The notes below the pieces were generated by a model. It saw only the letters and a program-made list of their open reading frames with translations, did no database searches and was not told the DNA's origin. 64,000 bases of DNA. It comes from Bordetella genomosp. 4 (GTDB taxonomy: Bacteria > Pseudomonadota > Gammaproteobacteria > Burkholderiales > Burkholderiaceae_B). The stretch's first letter is position 1, and each line of letters opens with the position of its first letter. Made by a program: the position numbers and the translations under genes. The DNA is taken from positions 390,304 through 454,303 of the forward strand of contig NZ_NEVQ01000003.1 of NCBI RefSeq assembly GCF_002261185.1, given 5' to 3'. Positions 25,760 to 34,485 of this stretch are shown one piece after another.

Positions 25760-26395
25760 CTAGATCATGTCCTGCACAATGGGATATAGCGATGCGACCA
25801 GCAACAAGGCCATGCCGATATTGAACATCCGTATCGCGTGCGGGCGGTGCAGAAATTTCTGCAGAGCGGCGCCAAAAGCGACCCAGACGCCCAGGCTGGG
25901 CAGGTTGACCAGGCAGCACACCAGCGCCGCAAGCATCAGGTTCCAGTAAAACCCCGTTTGCGGGGTATACGTGACGATGATGCCCACGGTCATGATCCAT
26001 GCTTTCGGATTGACCCATTGGAACAGTGCGGCCTGCAGAAAGCTGAAGGGCCGGCTGCGCTGCTCACCGCTTTCGAGGGGGCCGGATTGGGCAATTTTCC
26101 AGGCCAGGTAAAGCAGATAGGCAGCGCCCACGTATTTCAGCACGGTATAGAGCCACGGGAACTGATGAAAGACGGTATCCAGTCCGAGTCCGACCAGGAT
26201 CAGCATGAGCGTGAACCCCAGGTTCACCCCTAGCATGTGGGGAATCGTGCGGCGAAAGCCAAAGTTCAGGCCCGATGAGGCCAGCATGATGTTGTTCGGC
26301 CCGGGCGTGATGGAGGTGACCAGAGCGAATAGCGATAGCGGGCCCAGCAAGAGCCAGAGTTGTTCGCTGGAGGGCATGGCGGTGGCGAGAGACAT
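25760..26395 (-). CDS. LysE/RhtB family amino-acid exporter
   Basis: A 211-residue inner-membrane exporter with about six hydrophobic segments. The hallmark SITPGPNNIMLASSGLNFG near the N-terminus and QWVNPKAWIMTVG in the middle define the family. Export of amino acids or derivatives, such as homoserine lactone or cysteine, is the family role. It lies downstream of the EamA gene on the same strand, separated by 80 bp that contain a heptamer repeat tract. Confidence 0.9.
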   Translation of the reverse strand: MSLATAMPSSEQLWLLLGPLSLFALVTSITPGPNNIMLASSGLNFGFRRTIPHMLGVNLGFTLMLILVGLGLDTVFHQFPWLYTVLKYVGAAYLLYLAWKIAQSGPLESGEQRSRPFSFLQAALFQWVNPKAWIMTVGIIVTYTPQTGFYWNLMLAALVCCLVNLPSLGVWVAFGAALQKFLHRPHAIRMFNIGMALLLVASLYPIVQDMI

Positions 26396-26430
26396 GATGG
26401 ATCGAGGCCAATGACAATGACAATGACTGA

Positions 26431-26479
26431 GTGCTAGGTGCTAGGTGCTAGGTGCTAGGTGCTAGGTGCTAGGTGCTAA
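26431..26479. repeat. Tandem heptamer repeat, (GTGCTAG)6 plus one variant
   Basis: Six perfect GTGCTAG units followed by GTGCTAA, 49 bp in total. It begins at the stop codon of the EamA exporter gene and ends 35 bp before the LysE start (reading on the minus strand). Perfect short tandem arrays can change length by slippage. CTAG, normally a scarce tetramer in proteobacteria, occurs in every perfect unit. Confidence 0.95.
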
Positions 26480-27399
26480 GCTGCTTTTTTCACGATAGCG
26501 CGGCGGCCGCCTGCGATGATGGCAATGACAGCCAGCGCAAACACAAAAGTCATCGGCTCAACCGGCTCATGAAACAACCACGCAGCGGCCAATACGGTCA
26601 AAAAGGGCTGCAACAGTTGTACCTGCCCGACGCGCGCGATACCGCCAATCGCCAAGCCGCGATACCACGCGAAAAACCCCAGGAACATCGACCCGAACGC
26701 CAGATAGGCAAATGCGCCGAGGACGCCTATGTCGGGCCAGCCGCTGGTCGTGACCAGATCCACGCCCATCCAGATGACGGGAACGGCCAGGACAGGTGCG
26801 CTGATGACCAGCGCCCAACAAATCGTCCGTGCGCCGCCGAGGGTGCGCGAGGCCCGGGCGCCTTCGGCGTACCCCATGCCGCCGAGGATGACGGCCACCA
26901 ATAGCCACAGATCACCCGTCTGCAGGCTGCCATGGCCTTGGCGCAACGCATAAGTCATGACCAGAATAGCTCCCGCGCCGGCCCAGCCCCAGAATGCGCC
27001 CGACGGGCGTTCGCCGCTGCGCCACGCTGCAAAAATCGCCGTGCAAAGCGGCAGCAATCCATTAAAGACTGCGCCGTGCGAGGACGACACGGTGGCCATG
27101 GCCAGTGTTGAGGTCAGTGGCCACCCGACGACAATGCCCAGGGCGGCCAGAACCACTCCGCGCCACTCGTCGCGATTCGGCAGCCGGCTACGGCCCAGCC
27201 ACAGCAGCAGGGCGGCCGGTACAGCCGCCACCAGCGCGCGCCCCAGGCCGATCAACAGTGGCGACATCTCAGCCACGGCAATCCGCGTCATGGGCAGGGT
27301 GAGAGAAAACACCAATACCCCGATCAGGCCGTAGCTATAACCCTCCCAGAGTGGCGAAGCGGCAGGGGCGGGCACAGCATAAGTGGTCGGGCGCGACAT
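26476..27399 (-). CDS. EamA/DMT-family metabolite exporter
   Basis: A 307-residue drug/metabolite transporter with ten predicted hydrophobic segments in two EamA repeats (about 20-155 and 165-300). LVFSLTLPMTRIAV and the second-repeat segment YLAFGSMFLGFFAWYRGLAI are typical. It is divergent from the MocR-type regulator; a MocR regulator beside an EamA exporter is a recurrent arrangement, so the exporter is probably its target. Substrate not predictable. Confidence 0.9.
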   Translation of the reverse strand: MSRPTTYAVPAPAASPLWEGYSYGLIGVLVFSLTLPMTRIAVAEMSPLLIGLGRALVAAVPAALLLWLGRSRLPNRDEWRGVVLAALGIVVGWPLTSTLAMATVSSSHGAVFNGLLPLCTAIFAAWRSGERPSGAFWGWAGAGAILVMTYALRQGHGSLQTGDLWLLVAVILGGMGYAEGARASRTLGGARTICWALVISAPVLAVPVIWMGVDLVTTSGWPDIGVLGAFAYLAFGSMFLGFFAWYRGLAIGGIARVGQVQLLQPFLTVLAAAWLFHEPVEPMTFVFALAVIAIIAGGRRAIVKKAA

Positions 27400-27455
27400 G
27401 ATTTCGGCAGGCGTAGGTGAACGTTGTGATTTCCCACACTCTACGCAAATAAAGC

Positions 27456-27466
27456 GGTACAGTACC
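27456..27466. promoter_or_regulatory. Perfect palindrome between mocR-type and exporter genes
   Basis: GGTACAGTACC, an 11-bp perfect palindrome in the 114-bp divergent gap, 47 bp before the regulator start. It is a plausible operator for the neighbouring MocR-type regulator, although that family often uses direct repeats. Based on position and symmetry only. Confidence 0.4.
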
Positions 27467-27513
27467 TATACACTTTTTCAGTTCACTTTGATGTCTGGCC
27501 TGGTAAAACAACC

Positions 27514-28953
27514 ATGACAGTTGAAATATCTCCCCCTACGTCCAACTGGCGGCCGGTGCGTCAGGCCGATGCCACGCTGGTGGCCCAGTTGGCCGACGAC
27601 GTTGCACGCCGTATCGATGACCAAGGTCTGCGTCCGGGAACCCGGCTGCCGTCCATTCGTACGATGGCCGAGCAGACTGGCGTCAGCCGATTCACGGTCG
27701 TCGAGGCCTACGATCGCCTGGTCGCGCGCGGTCTGGTGCAGTCGCGCCGTGGGGCAGGCTTTTTTGTGCGCGCGCGTCGCGAGCCGCTGAGCGCCGAGCA
27801 GGCTGCCAAGCCAGATTCCTTGGCGCCGCCGGCCCGCATTGATGTGACGTGGTTGCTGCGGAGCATGTTTCGCGAGCCCACGACCTCGTCCATGCCCGGG
27901 GGCGCGGGTCTTTTGCCGGCGGATTGGCTGGATCCGGACATGGTCTCGGCCGCTGTCCGTGCCGTCGGGCGTTCTGTACGCGGTAATCTGGTGTCCTATG
28001 GTTCGCCGCAGGGATACGCTCCGCTGCGTCAACAGTTGGCGTCGCGTCTGCAGGCCGAGGGCGTGCCTGCTCATCCCGAACACAATCTGCTGACCACCAA
28101 CGGTGTCACGCATGGCCTGGATCTGGTCGGCCGGCATTTCGTGCAACCAGGCGACGCCGTGCTGGTCGAGGATCCCGCCTGGTTCGTGATTTTTGGGCGC
28201 TTGGCGGCGTTTGGCGCGCGCTTGATCGGGGTGCCCCGAGGGCCGGATGGCCCGGATCTGGAACAACTGGACAGGCTCGCGGCGCTGCATAAGCCGCGTT
28301 TATTCATCACCAATACGACGGTGCACAATCCGACCGGCCATACCCTGTCGGCGGGCGCTGCGTACGATATTTTGCGTTTGGCGGAGCGGCACGATTTTTG
28401 GGTGGTCGAGGACGATACGTACGGGGAATTACATCCCGGCGGCGCCGTCAAGTTGGCATCGTTGGACCGGCTGAACCGCGTCATCCTGGCCGGCGGATTC
28501 TCCAAGATGCTGGCAGCCAGTTTGCGCGTGGGTTACCTGGCGGCCAATGCCGAGGTGTTGCGCAGACTAGGGGATCTGAAAATGCTGGCAGGCCTGACGA
28601 CGCCTGAATTGGGCGAGCGGGTGGTGCATCGGGTGTTGATCGAGGGCCAGTATCGCCGGCACGTCGAACGGGTGCGCGCGCGCGTCAATGCGGCTCGTGA
28701 ACAGTGCCTGGCCCAACTGACGTCGTTGGGAATGACGGTGCCGCACGAGCCGCACGCCGGAATGTTTGTCTGGGCGGATTGCGGCCGTGATGCCGAGGTG
28801 CTGGCCCGCACGGCGGCCGATCGCGGCCTGTTGCTGGCACCCGGCAGTTTGTTTTCGCCTTCTCAGGCGCCCTCGACCATGTTGCGGTTCTCTGTTTCGA
28901 TGGTGGACACGCCGGGAATTTGGCCGGCCTTGTCTGCAGTCTTGGCGGCCTAG
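27514..28953 (+). CDS. MocR-type regulator (GntR HTH fused to aminotransferase)
   Basis: A 479-residue pyridoxal-phosphate-dependent transcription factor. The N-terminal winged HTH spans about residues 18-85 (LRPGTRLPSIRTMAEQTGVS, then RFTVVEAYDRLVARGLVQSR). The remainder is a class I aminotransferase fold; the PLP-binding Lys is in LAGGFSKMLAASLRVGYLA, with NPTGHTLS and EDDTYGELHPGG also conserved. Such proteins sense amino-acid-like ligands with PLP. It should control itself and the divergent EamA gene. Confidence 0.93.
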   Translation: MTVEISPPTSNWRPVRQADATLVAQLADDVARRIDDQGLRPGTRLPSIRTMAEQTGVSRFTVVEAYDRLVARGLVQSRRGAGFFVRARREPLSAEQAAKPDSLAPPARIDVTWLLRSMFREPTTSSMPGGAGLLPADWLDPDMVSAAVRAVGRSVRGNLVSYGSPQGYAPLRQQLASRLQAEGVPAHPEHNLLTTNGVTHGLDLVGRHFVQPGDAVLVEDPAWFVIFGRLAAFGARLIGVPRGPDGPDLEQLDRLAALHKPRLFITNTTVHNPTGHTLSAGAAYDILRLAERHDFWVVEDDTYGELHPGGAVKLASLDRLNRVILAGGFSKMLAASLRVGYLAANAEVLRRLGDLKMLAGLTTPELGERVVHRVLIEGQYRRHVERVRARVNAAREQCLAQLTSLGMTVPHEPHAGMFVWADCGRDAEVLARTAADRGLLLAPGSLFSPSQAPSTMLRFSVSMVDTPGIWPALSAVLAA

Positions 28954-29029
28954 GTCCGTCCAGACGCCCTATACTGATTGCTTACTGTGACCGTTTTTTC
29001 TTTCTACGTATTTACCCGAGGAAATCTTC

Positions 29030-29377
29030 ATGTCTGACGTCCAAATTCGCCCATTGACTGAGCAGTTCGCGGTGGCCCCGCAGTTGTCGCCTGCAGACAT
29101 GGCGGGAGTGGCTGCCGCGGGTTACAAGAGTGTGATCATCAATCGTCCCGACTATGAGGGCGGCCCCGACCAGCCTACGGCTGCGGATGTTTCCGCTGCG
29201 GCGCGCCAAGCGGGGCTGCAGGTGGAGTACCAGCCCGTGGTCGGCAGTGCGATGACCGCTGATGATGTGGTCCGATTTGCGGAGTTGCTGCGCACGCTGC
29301 CCGGTCCGGTGTTGGCATATTGCCGTACCGGTACGCGTTGCACGAATTTGTTCGTTGCCTCGCAGCAGCTTCCTTGA
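29030..29377 (+). CDS. TIGR01244 / DUF442 family phosphatase-like protein
   Basis: A 115-residue single-domain protein of the protein-tyrosine-phosphatase-like fold related to the N-terminal part of beta-lactamase-like hydrolase fusions. The signature is AYCRTGTRCTN, with C98 as the likely nucleophile or sulfur carrier. The N-terminal LTEQFAVAPQLSPADMAGVA is typical. AGGAAATC precedes the start. Members are linked to sulfide or sulfur-transferase metabolism in some bacteria. It sits 91 bp ahead of the universal stress protein gene. Confidence 0.85.
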   Translation: MSDVQIRPLTEQFAVAPQLSPADMAGVAAAGYKSVIINRPDYEGGPDQPTAADVSAAARQAGLQVEYQPVVGSAMTADDVVRFAELLRTLPGPVLAYCRTGTRCTNLFVASQQLP

Positions 29378-29468
29378 TCGGCATCAAATATTGCGGAAAG
29401 CCCGCAATGTTGCGGCCGGCGTTTTCCGGTAGCATGGCATTTCCTACTAGCAGACAGGAGCAGGCATT

Positions 29469-29936
29469 ATGTTCAAGAAAGTCTTGATTCCTACCGACGG
29501 CTCCCCGCTCTCGGCTCAGGCCGCCAATGCGGGTATCTGCTTTGCCCGGTCCGTCGGCGCCGAGGTCGTTGCCCTGCATGTGACACAGCCTTTTGCTGCC
29601 ACCATCGGATTTGATGGGATGGCTGCGGCCTACGCTATCACTGACGAAGACTACGAGAAAGCGTCGGCGGAGCAGGCGGAAAAGTATCTGAAGCAGATCC
29701 TCGCGCGGGCGGAGACGGCCGGCGTCAAGGCCGACTCGCGCGCGGTGTCCAATTTCAATGTGGCCGACGGGATTGTGCAGGCGGCCAGCGAGAATGGATG
29801 CGATTTGATTTTTATTGGCAGCCACGGGCGTAGCGGGTTGTCGCGCTTGCTGCTGGGCAGCGTGACGGCGAAGGTGTTGTCCTTGGCTACCAGTGCTGTG
29901 CTGGTTTATCGCGTTAAAGAAGAAAAAAAGAAATAG
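29469..29936 (+). CDS. Universal stress protein, UspA family
   Basis: A 155-residue cytoplasmic nucleotide-binding stress protein. The ATP-binding pattern G-2X-G-9X-G-S/T is visible in GSHGRSGLSRLLLGSVT, and the N-terminal ILIPTDGSPLS-like strand is present as VLIPTDGSPLSAQA. ATP-binding Usp members respond to starvation and stress; targets are unknown. ACAGGAGCAGG provides a strong ribosome site. A GCTAGGAGCTC motif directly follows the stop codon. Confidence 0.92.
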   Translation: MFKKVLIPTDGSPLSAQAANAGICFARSVGAEVVALHVTQPFAATIGFDGMAAAYAITDEDYEKASAEQAEKYLKQILARAETAGVKADSRAVSNFNVADGIVQAASENGCDLIFIGSHGRSGLSRLLLGSVTAKVLSLATSAVLVYRVKEEKKK

Positions 29937-30043
29937 CTAGGAGCTCTGTGCCGTTCTCGGGTTGAAAAGTGGCCTCTCTCTTTTGCGGGGGGGGCGGGTC
30001 GACGAGCGGCGAAGGGGCGTTTGTTGCGGCCGGACGGGAGCTT

Positions 30044-30221
30044 TTGCTGGCGAGAGAGAGGCGTTCTTTTGGCGCCGCCGTCCGCCGTGTAAAGGCCTCA
30101 TCGGCCCTATCGCACGGACTCGCCCCGTTAGCAGGGGGCTCGGTCCGCTGCGCGGACTGGGATCCGTGCTCTACGGGCCGGTGAGGCCTTTACACGGCGG
30201 ACGACGGCTCGCGGTGGGGGA
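30044..30221 (+). repeat. Structured hairpin repeat, copy A
   Basis: TTGCTGGC box (30044-30051), 22-bp spacer, a 34-bp arm (30074-30107), a 67-nt core, the complementary arm (30175-30208; one mismatch and one G-T pair), then TCGC-rich flank. The core starts TATC, has an inner stem GCACGGA/TCCGTGC, a GCCCC/GGGGC hairpin and a GTCCGC-TGC-GCGGAC hairpin, and ends CTCTAC. It shares this plan with copies B and C although its arm sequence differs. It lies in the 522-bp gap between uspA and fusA. Family not recognised; could be a mobile hairpin element, a terminator or an RNA. Confidence 0.88.
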
Positions 30222-30316
30222 ATGCCATCGTCGCGAGTTTTGCCGGGCTGCTTTGATTTGTCCTGCGGATTTTTGATTTTCAACGGTCTTGTTGGGTGCG
30301 CTCCTCGCTGTGGTTT

Positions 30317-30339
30317 GGCGCGTCTTGACGCGCCCTTTT
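30317..30339 (+). terminator. Short hairpin with T tract ahead of fusA
   Basis: GGCGCGTC (30317-30324) and GACGCGCC (30327-30334) form an 8-bp perfect stem with a two-base TT loop on paper, followed by CTTTT. It lies 120 bp before fusA and could terminate transcripts from uspA or act as an attenuator. The T tract is short. Confidence 0.45.
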
Positions 30340-30458
30340 GCAAACCTATTGCGAGGATAGGGCTATAGGGGGTGGGCGTTATTTTGTGGGCGTAATATGC
30401 TTTGAGCGCAGGTCTATGACTGCGCTGCATCACTGGATTGAATTCACCAGGAAAGGCT

Positions 30459-32570
30459 ATGACTCGCAAAACGCGCATCGATCAATATCGCAATATCGGT
30501 ATCAGTGCCCATATCGACGCGGGCAAGACGACGACGACTGAGCGCATTCTTTTCTATACCGGGATCACCCATAAATTGGGCGAGGTGCATAACGGCGCCG
30601 CGGTGATGGACTGGATGGAGCAGGAGCAAGAGCGCGGTATTACGATCACGTCGGCGGCGACGACGGCGTTCTGGCGTGGGATGGCGGGGAATTATCCTGA
30701 ACACCGCATCAATATCATTGACACCCCGGGACACGTCGATTTCACGATCGAGGTCGAGCGCTCGATGCGCGTGCTGGATGGCGCTTGTATGGTGTACGAC
30801 GCGGTGGGCGGTGTGCAGCCGCAATCCGAGACGGTGTGGCGGCAGGCGAATAAATACGCTGTGCCGCGCATTGCGTTCGTGAACAAGATGGATCGTATCG
30901 GCGCGGATTTCTTTCGGGTGCAAAAGCAGATCGTCGATCGCCTGAGAGGCGATGCAGTGCCGATTCAGATTCCGGTAGGGGCCGAGGACCATTTCCAAGG
31001 TGTGGTCGATCTGGTCAAGATGAAATCCATCATCTGGGATGACGAGAGTCAGGGTGTGCGGTTCGAGTACCGCGATATTCCGGACGAGCTGCAGGATGTG
31101 GCGCGCCGATGGCATGACCATATGGTTGAAAAGGCCGCAGAGGCCGACGAGGAACTGCTGGAGAAATATCTGGCAGGCGAGGCCCTGTCCGAGGACGATA
31201 TCAAGCGTGGTTTGCGCAAGCGCACGATCGCCAATGAAATCGTGCCGATGCTGTGCGGCAGCGCGTTTAAGAACAAAGGCGTGCAGGCCATGCTGGATGC
31301 GGTGATCGATTATCTGCCGTCGCCGGTGGATGTGCCCGCCATCAAGGGGCACGATGAGAAAGACCGCGACATCGAACGCCATCCGGATGACAAGGAGCCG
31401 TTTTCGGCTTTGGCATTCAAGATCATGACGGATCCCTTCGTGGGACAGCTGGTGTTCTTCCGCGTGTATTCCGGGGTGGTTAAGTCCGGCGACTCGGTGT
31501 TGAATCCGCTCAAGGGCAAAAAGGAACGTCTGGGGCGTCTATTGCAGATGCATGCCAACGAACGGCGCGAGATCAGCGAGGTGTATGCAGGCGATATCGC
31601 CGCCGCGGTGGGAATCAAAGAGGTCACCACGGGCGACACGCTGACTGACCCAGCGCATGTGATCATTCTGGAACGCATGACGTTCCCCGAGCCGGTGATT
31701 TCTCAGGCGGTGGAGCCTAAGACGAAAGCCGACCAGGAAAAGATGAGCTTGGCGCTCAACCGGTTGGCGCAGGAGGATCCTTCGTTCCGGGTGCGCACGG
31801 ACGAAGAGTCCGGCCAGACGATTATTTCCGGTATGGGTGAGTTGCACCTGGAGATCTTGGTCGACCGCATGAAGCGTGAGTTCGGCGTCGAGGCCACGGT
31901 GGGCAAGCCGCAGGTGGCGTATCGCGAAACCATACGCAAGACCTGCGACGAGGTCGAGGGCAAGTTCGTGAAGCAATCGGGCGGGCGCGGCCAGTATGGT
32001 CACGTGGTGCTGAAACTCGAGCCCCAAGAGCCCGGCAAAGGCTATGAGTTCGTCGACGCGATCAAGGGCGGTGTGGTGCCGCGCGAATATATCCCGGCGG
32101 TGGACCGCGGTGTGCGCGAGAGTTTGAATGCCGGGGTGCTGGCGGGCTATCCGGTGGTGGATATCAAGGTCACGTTGGTGTTCGGTTCGTACCACGATGT
32201 CGACTCCAACGAAAACGCATTCCGGATGGCGGCTTCGATGGCGTTCAAGGAAGGCATGCGGCGCGCCAAGCCGGTGCTGCTGGAACCCATGATGCAGGTC
32301 GAGGTGGAGACGCCAGAGGAGTTCACCGGGCACGTGATGGGCGATCTGTCGTCGCGTCGGGGGATGGTGCAGGGGATGGAGGACATCGCGGGCGGCGGAG
32401 GCAAGCTCGTGCGCGCCGAGGTGCCGCTATCGGAGATGTTTGGCTATTCCACGTCGCTGCGTTCACTGACGCAGGGGCGGGCGACTTATACGATGGAGTT
32501 CAAGCACTATGCCGAGACGCCTAATCAGGTGGCGGAGCAGGTTATTGCTGCGCATGGTGGGGGGCGTTAA
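30459..32570 (+). CDS. fusA: Translation elongation factor G (isolated copy)
   Basis: GTPase that drives ribosomal translocation and, with RRF, ribosome recycling. The start at 30459 has AGGAAAGG ahead, giving 703 residues. G motifs are [13 protein letters not shown] (G1), [11 protein letters not shown] (G2), DTPGHVDF (G3) and NKMDRIG (G4); domains II-V follow to the usual end. rpsL, rpsG and tuf are not adjacent, so this is not the str-operon copy and is probably a second fusA, known in many Burkholderiales. It is bracketed by hairpin repeats A and B in the same orientation. Confidence 0.95.
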   Translation: MTRKTRIDQYRNIGISAHIDAGKTTTTERILFYTGITHKLGEVHNGAAVMDWMEQEQERGITITSAATTAFWRGMAGNYPEHRINIIDTPGHVDFTIEVERSMRVLDGACMVYDAVGGVQPQSETVWRQANKYAVPRIAFVNKMDRIGADFFRVQKQIVDRLRGDAVPIQIPVGAEDHFQGVVDLVKMKSIIWDDESQGVRFEYRDIPDELQDVARRWHDHMVEKAAEADEELLEKYLAGEALSEDDIKRGLRKRTIANEIVPMLCGSAFKNKGVQAMLDAVIDYLPSPVDVPAIKGHDEKDRDIERHPDDKEPFSALAFKIMTDPFVGQLVFFRVYSGVVKSGDSVLNPLKGKKERLGRLLQMHANERREISEVYAGDIAAAVGIKEVTTGDTLTDPAHVIILERMTFPEPVISQAVEPKTKADQEKMSLALNRLAQEDPSFRVRTDEESGQTIISGMGELHLEILVDRMKREFGVEATVGKPQVAYRETIRKTCDEVEGKFVKQSGGRGQYGHVVLKLEPQEPGKGYEFVDAIKGGVVPREYIPAVDRGVRESLNAGVLAGYPVVDIKVTLVFGSYHDVDSNENAFRMAASMAFKEGMRRAKPVLLEPMMQVEVETPEEFTGHVMGDLSSRRGMVQGMEDIAGGGGKLVRAEVPLSEMFGYSTSLRSLTQGRATYTMEFKHYAETPNQVAEQVIAAHGGGR

Positions 32571-33019
32571 GGGGGGCGGCTTTGTGGTGTGTGGAGGGAG
32601 TTTGCTGACGTAGGGCGCGATGCTGCTGTTGAGCGGGCTGGGCTTTTGCGTACGTGGGGAGCGGTGTTTGGGGGAGGCGTTTGCTGGCGTCGAGTGTCGC
32701 TGTCGAGACGTCCCGGCTGGGTGCCAGGAAGGCGCACCGCCCCTATCACAGCGGCTCGGCCCATGAGCAGGGGCCTCGGTCGCCTTCGGCGACTTCCCGC
32801 TGTTCAACGGGGCGGCGCGCCTTCCTGGCACCCAGCCGGGACTCGCAGTCGTGACTGGCCACGAGTAGTACGCGGACGGTTGTAAGGCCAGTCTCGGGCA
32901 GTGGACGGGCGGTTGTTAAGGCTGGCCCCGGACGTACTCCGAGGGTTGCATTTTTCGGGGCTGCGCGGAGCGAAAGGCTGCTGCGGCAATCGATCTGGAT
33001 CCGCCTCGGGTGGCCGGTG
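32571..33019. other. Intergenic region between convergent fusA and hydrolase genes
   Basis: A 449-bp gap containing hairpin repeat B. The 110 bp before the repeat and the 165 bp after it are GC-rich and show no credible reading frame, promoter or other terminator. Confidence 0.5.
32681..32854 (+). repeat. Structured hairpin repeat, copy B
   Basis: TTGCTGGC (32681-32688), 21-bp spacer, 34-bp arm (32710-32743), 65-nt core, complementary arm (32809-32842; one mismatch), then TCGCAGTCGTGA, a small hairpin. Core features are an ACAGCGG/CCGCTGT stem, GGCCC-ATGAGCAG-GGGCC and GTCGCC-TTC-GGCGAC hairpins, and a TTCAAC end. Compared with A and C the stems differ by paired changes. It sits between the convergent fusA and hydrolase genes, where bidirectional termination would be useful. 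Confidence 0.9.
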
Positions 33020-33823
33020 TCAGATCAAGAAGTTCTCGATCGCACTGTTGAAGGCGCGTGGGTTGCCCAGGTTCATGCCGTGGGACGAGCCCACGATGAC
33101 CTCTTTGTGGGCCGAGGGCAGCCATTCTGACAGCGTTTGCAGCACGGCGGGGTAGGGGGCCGGGCTGAGTGCGCCGCCGATCAATAGCAGCGGCATGGCC
33201 AGCTTTTGGATTTGTTCGCGGCTCAGCGAGTTGAGCATTTCTGTGGCCTGCCCACGCAGTGTGGTGGCATTGTCTCGGACCATTTCTTGAAACCAAGGCA
33301 CCATGCGGCGCCACGTGTCGGGGCCAGACACGGTGTCGACAAAGAGCGCCAGGCCGGCATCCAGTTCGCCGTCGTCGATCAATTTCAGTGAGCGCTGACG
33401 AAAGCCGCCACGATCGTCGGCGGACGGGTTGGGCGCCAATGGCCCGGGATCCGCGAGTGTCAGCGTGCGGACGCGTCTGGGTTCGCGCAGGGCGGCCTCG
33501 AGGGCGACGCGGGCGCCACGAGAGTGGCCGACGACATGCGCTGCGCCTTCGCCGACTGTCTCGATAAAGGCCAGCAGGTCGTCGACGTGTTGATCGACGG
33601 AAAAGGGACCGCCGTCCCACTCTTGCGGCCAATAGTGGCGCAGGCTGGGGGCAAGCACGCGAAAGGACCGGCCCAGTGGGCCCATCTGAGATTTCCAATA
33701 CCTGCAGTCACACAATGACCCGTGCACCAAAACCAGCGGCGTGCCCTGACCGTGTTCGGTGTAGGTCATCGCATAGTCGTTGATATAAGTGGTTTGCAGG
33801 GGCAGTTGAGGTTCAGAACGCAT
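33020..33823 (-). CDS. Alpha/beta-fold hydrolase
   Basis: A 267-residue cytoplasmic hydrolase (no signal peptide). HG oxyanion motif is VLVHGSLCDCRYW, the nucleophile elbow VVGHSRGARVAL, the acid probably in LLLIGGALSP or nearby, and the His in VGSSHGMNLGNP. The start at 33823 (MRSEPQLPLQTTYI) is the first that matches family length; its ribosome site is weak. Relatives include esterases, epoxide hydrolase-like and haloperoxidase-like enzymes, so substrate is open. Confidence 0.85.
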   Translation of the reverse strand: MRSEPQLPLQTTYINDYAMTYTEHGQGTPLVLVHGSLCDCRYWKSQMGPLGRSFRVLAPSLRHYWPQEWDGGPFSVDQHVDDLLAFIETVGEGAAHVVGHSRGARVALEAALREPRRVRTLTLADPGPLAPNPSADDRGGFRQRSLKLIDDGELDAGLALFVDTVSGPDTWRRMVPWFQEMVRDNATTLRGQATEMLNSLSREQIQKLAMPLLLIGGALSPAPYPAVLQTLSEWLPSAHKEVIVGSSHGMNLGNPRAFNSAIENFLI

Positions 33824-33963
33824 GGTGGGCACGGAGGGAATCAAGCTCGTGATTCTAGCGCTCCGGGCGGTTTCAGGTCTTTGCGCCCCAGTCGCTGATA
33901 CACTCATTGCCCTCGCGCCGTATTGCCGGCCGCGATGTATTCGACCACACGGAATCGCCAAGC

Positions 33964-34485
33964 ATGTCAGCTGAATCTGCCTCTGCTTTACCCGAATCTG
34001 CACAGCGTGTGGCCCAATTGCTGCAATCATTGGGCCATGAGCATCCTATCGTCATCCTGCCGCAAACCGGCCGCACCTCGGCCGAGGCCGCTCAGGGCCT
34101 CGGTTGCGAGGTTGCTCAAATTGCCAAGTCCATCATCTTTCGGCGTCGATCCGACGATGCACCGGTATTGGTCATCGCCAGCGGCGCCAATCGCGTCGAT
34201 GAAACCAAAGTTGCCGAGATCGTGGGCGAACTGGGCAAGGCCGATGCGCGTTTCGTCCGAGAGATGACCGGCTACGCCATCGGCGGTGTGTGCCCGATCG
34301 GTCATGCGGTCAAACCCGTCATGCTGCTCGATGAGGATCTCTTTCAATACGACACCTTGTGGGCCGCGGCAGGCCATCCGCACGCCGTATTCCGTCTGAG
34401 TCCTCAACAACTGGCCGCTATGACAGGCGCGCCCGTGGCCGACGTGGCATTACGCGTTTCCGCAGCTGATAGAGCACCAGAATGA
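33964..34485 (+). CDS. YbaK/EbsC-family aminoacyl-tRNA deacylase
   Basis: Trans-editing domain related to the INS insertion of prolyl-tRNA synthetase, removing wrongly attached amino acids (YbaK acts on Cys-tRNA(Pro)). The 173-residue protein shows AKSIIFRRRSDDAPVLVIAS with the key Lys, GANRVDETKV, and the motif YAIGGVCPIGH that lines the active site. It overlaps the EamA gene by ATGA and so is translationally coupled to it. The window also holds proS, which carries its own editing region. Confidence 0.88.
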   Translation: MSAESASALPESAQRVAQLLQSLGHEHPIVILPQTGRTSAEAAQGLGCEVAQIAKSIIFRRRSDDAPVLVIASGANRVDETKVAEIVGELGKADARFVREMTGYAIGGVCPIGHAVKPVMLLDEDLFQYDTLWAAAGHPHAVFRLSPQQLAAMTGAPVADVALRVSAADRAPE

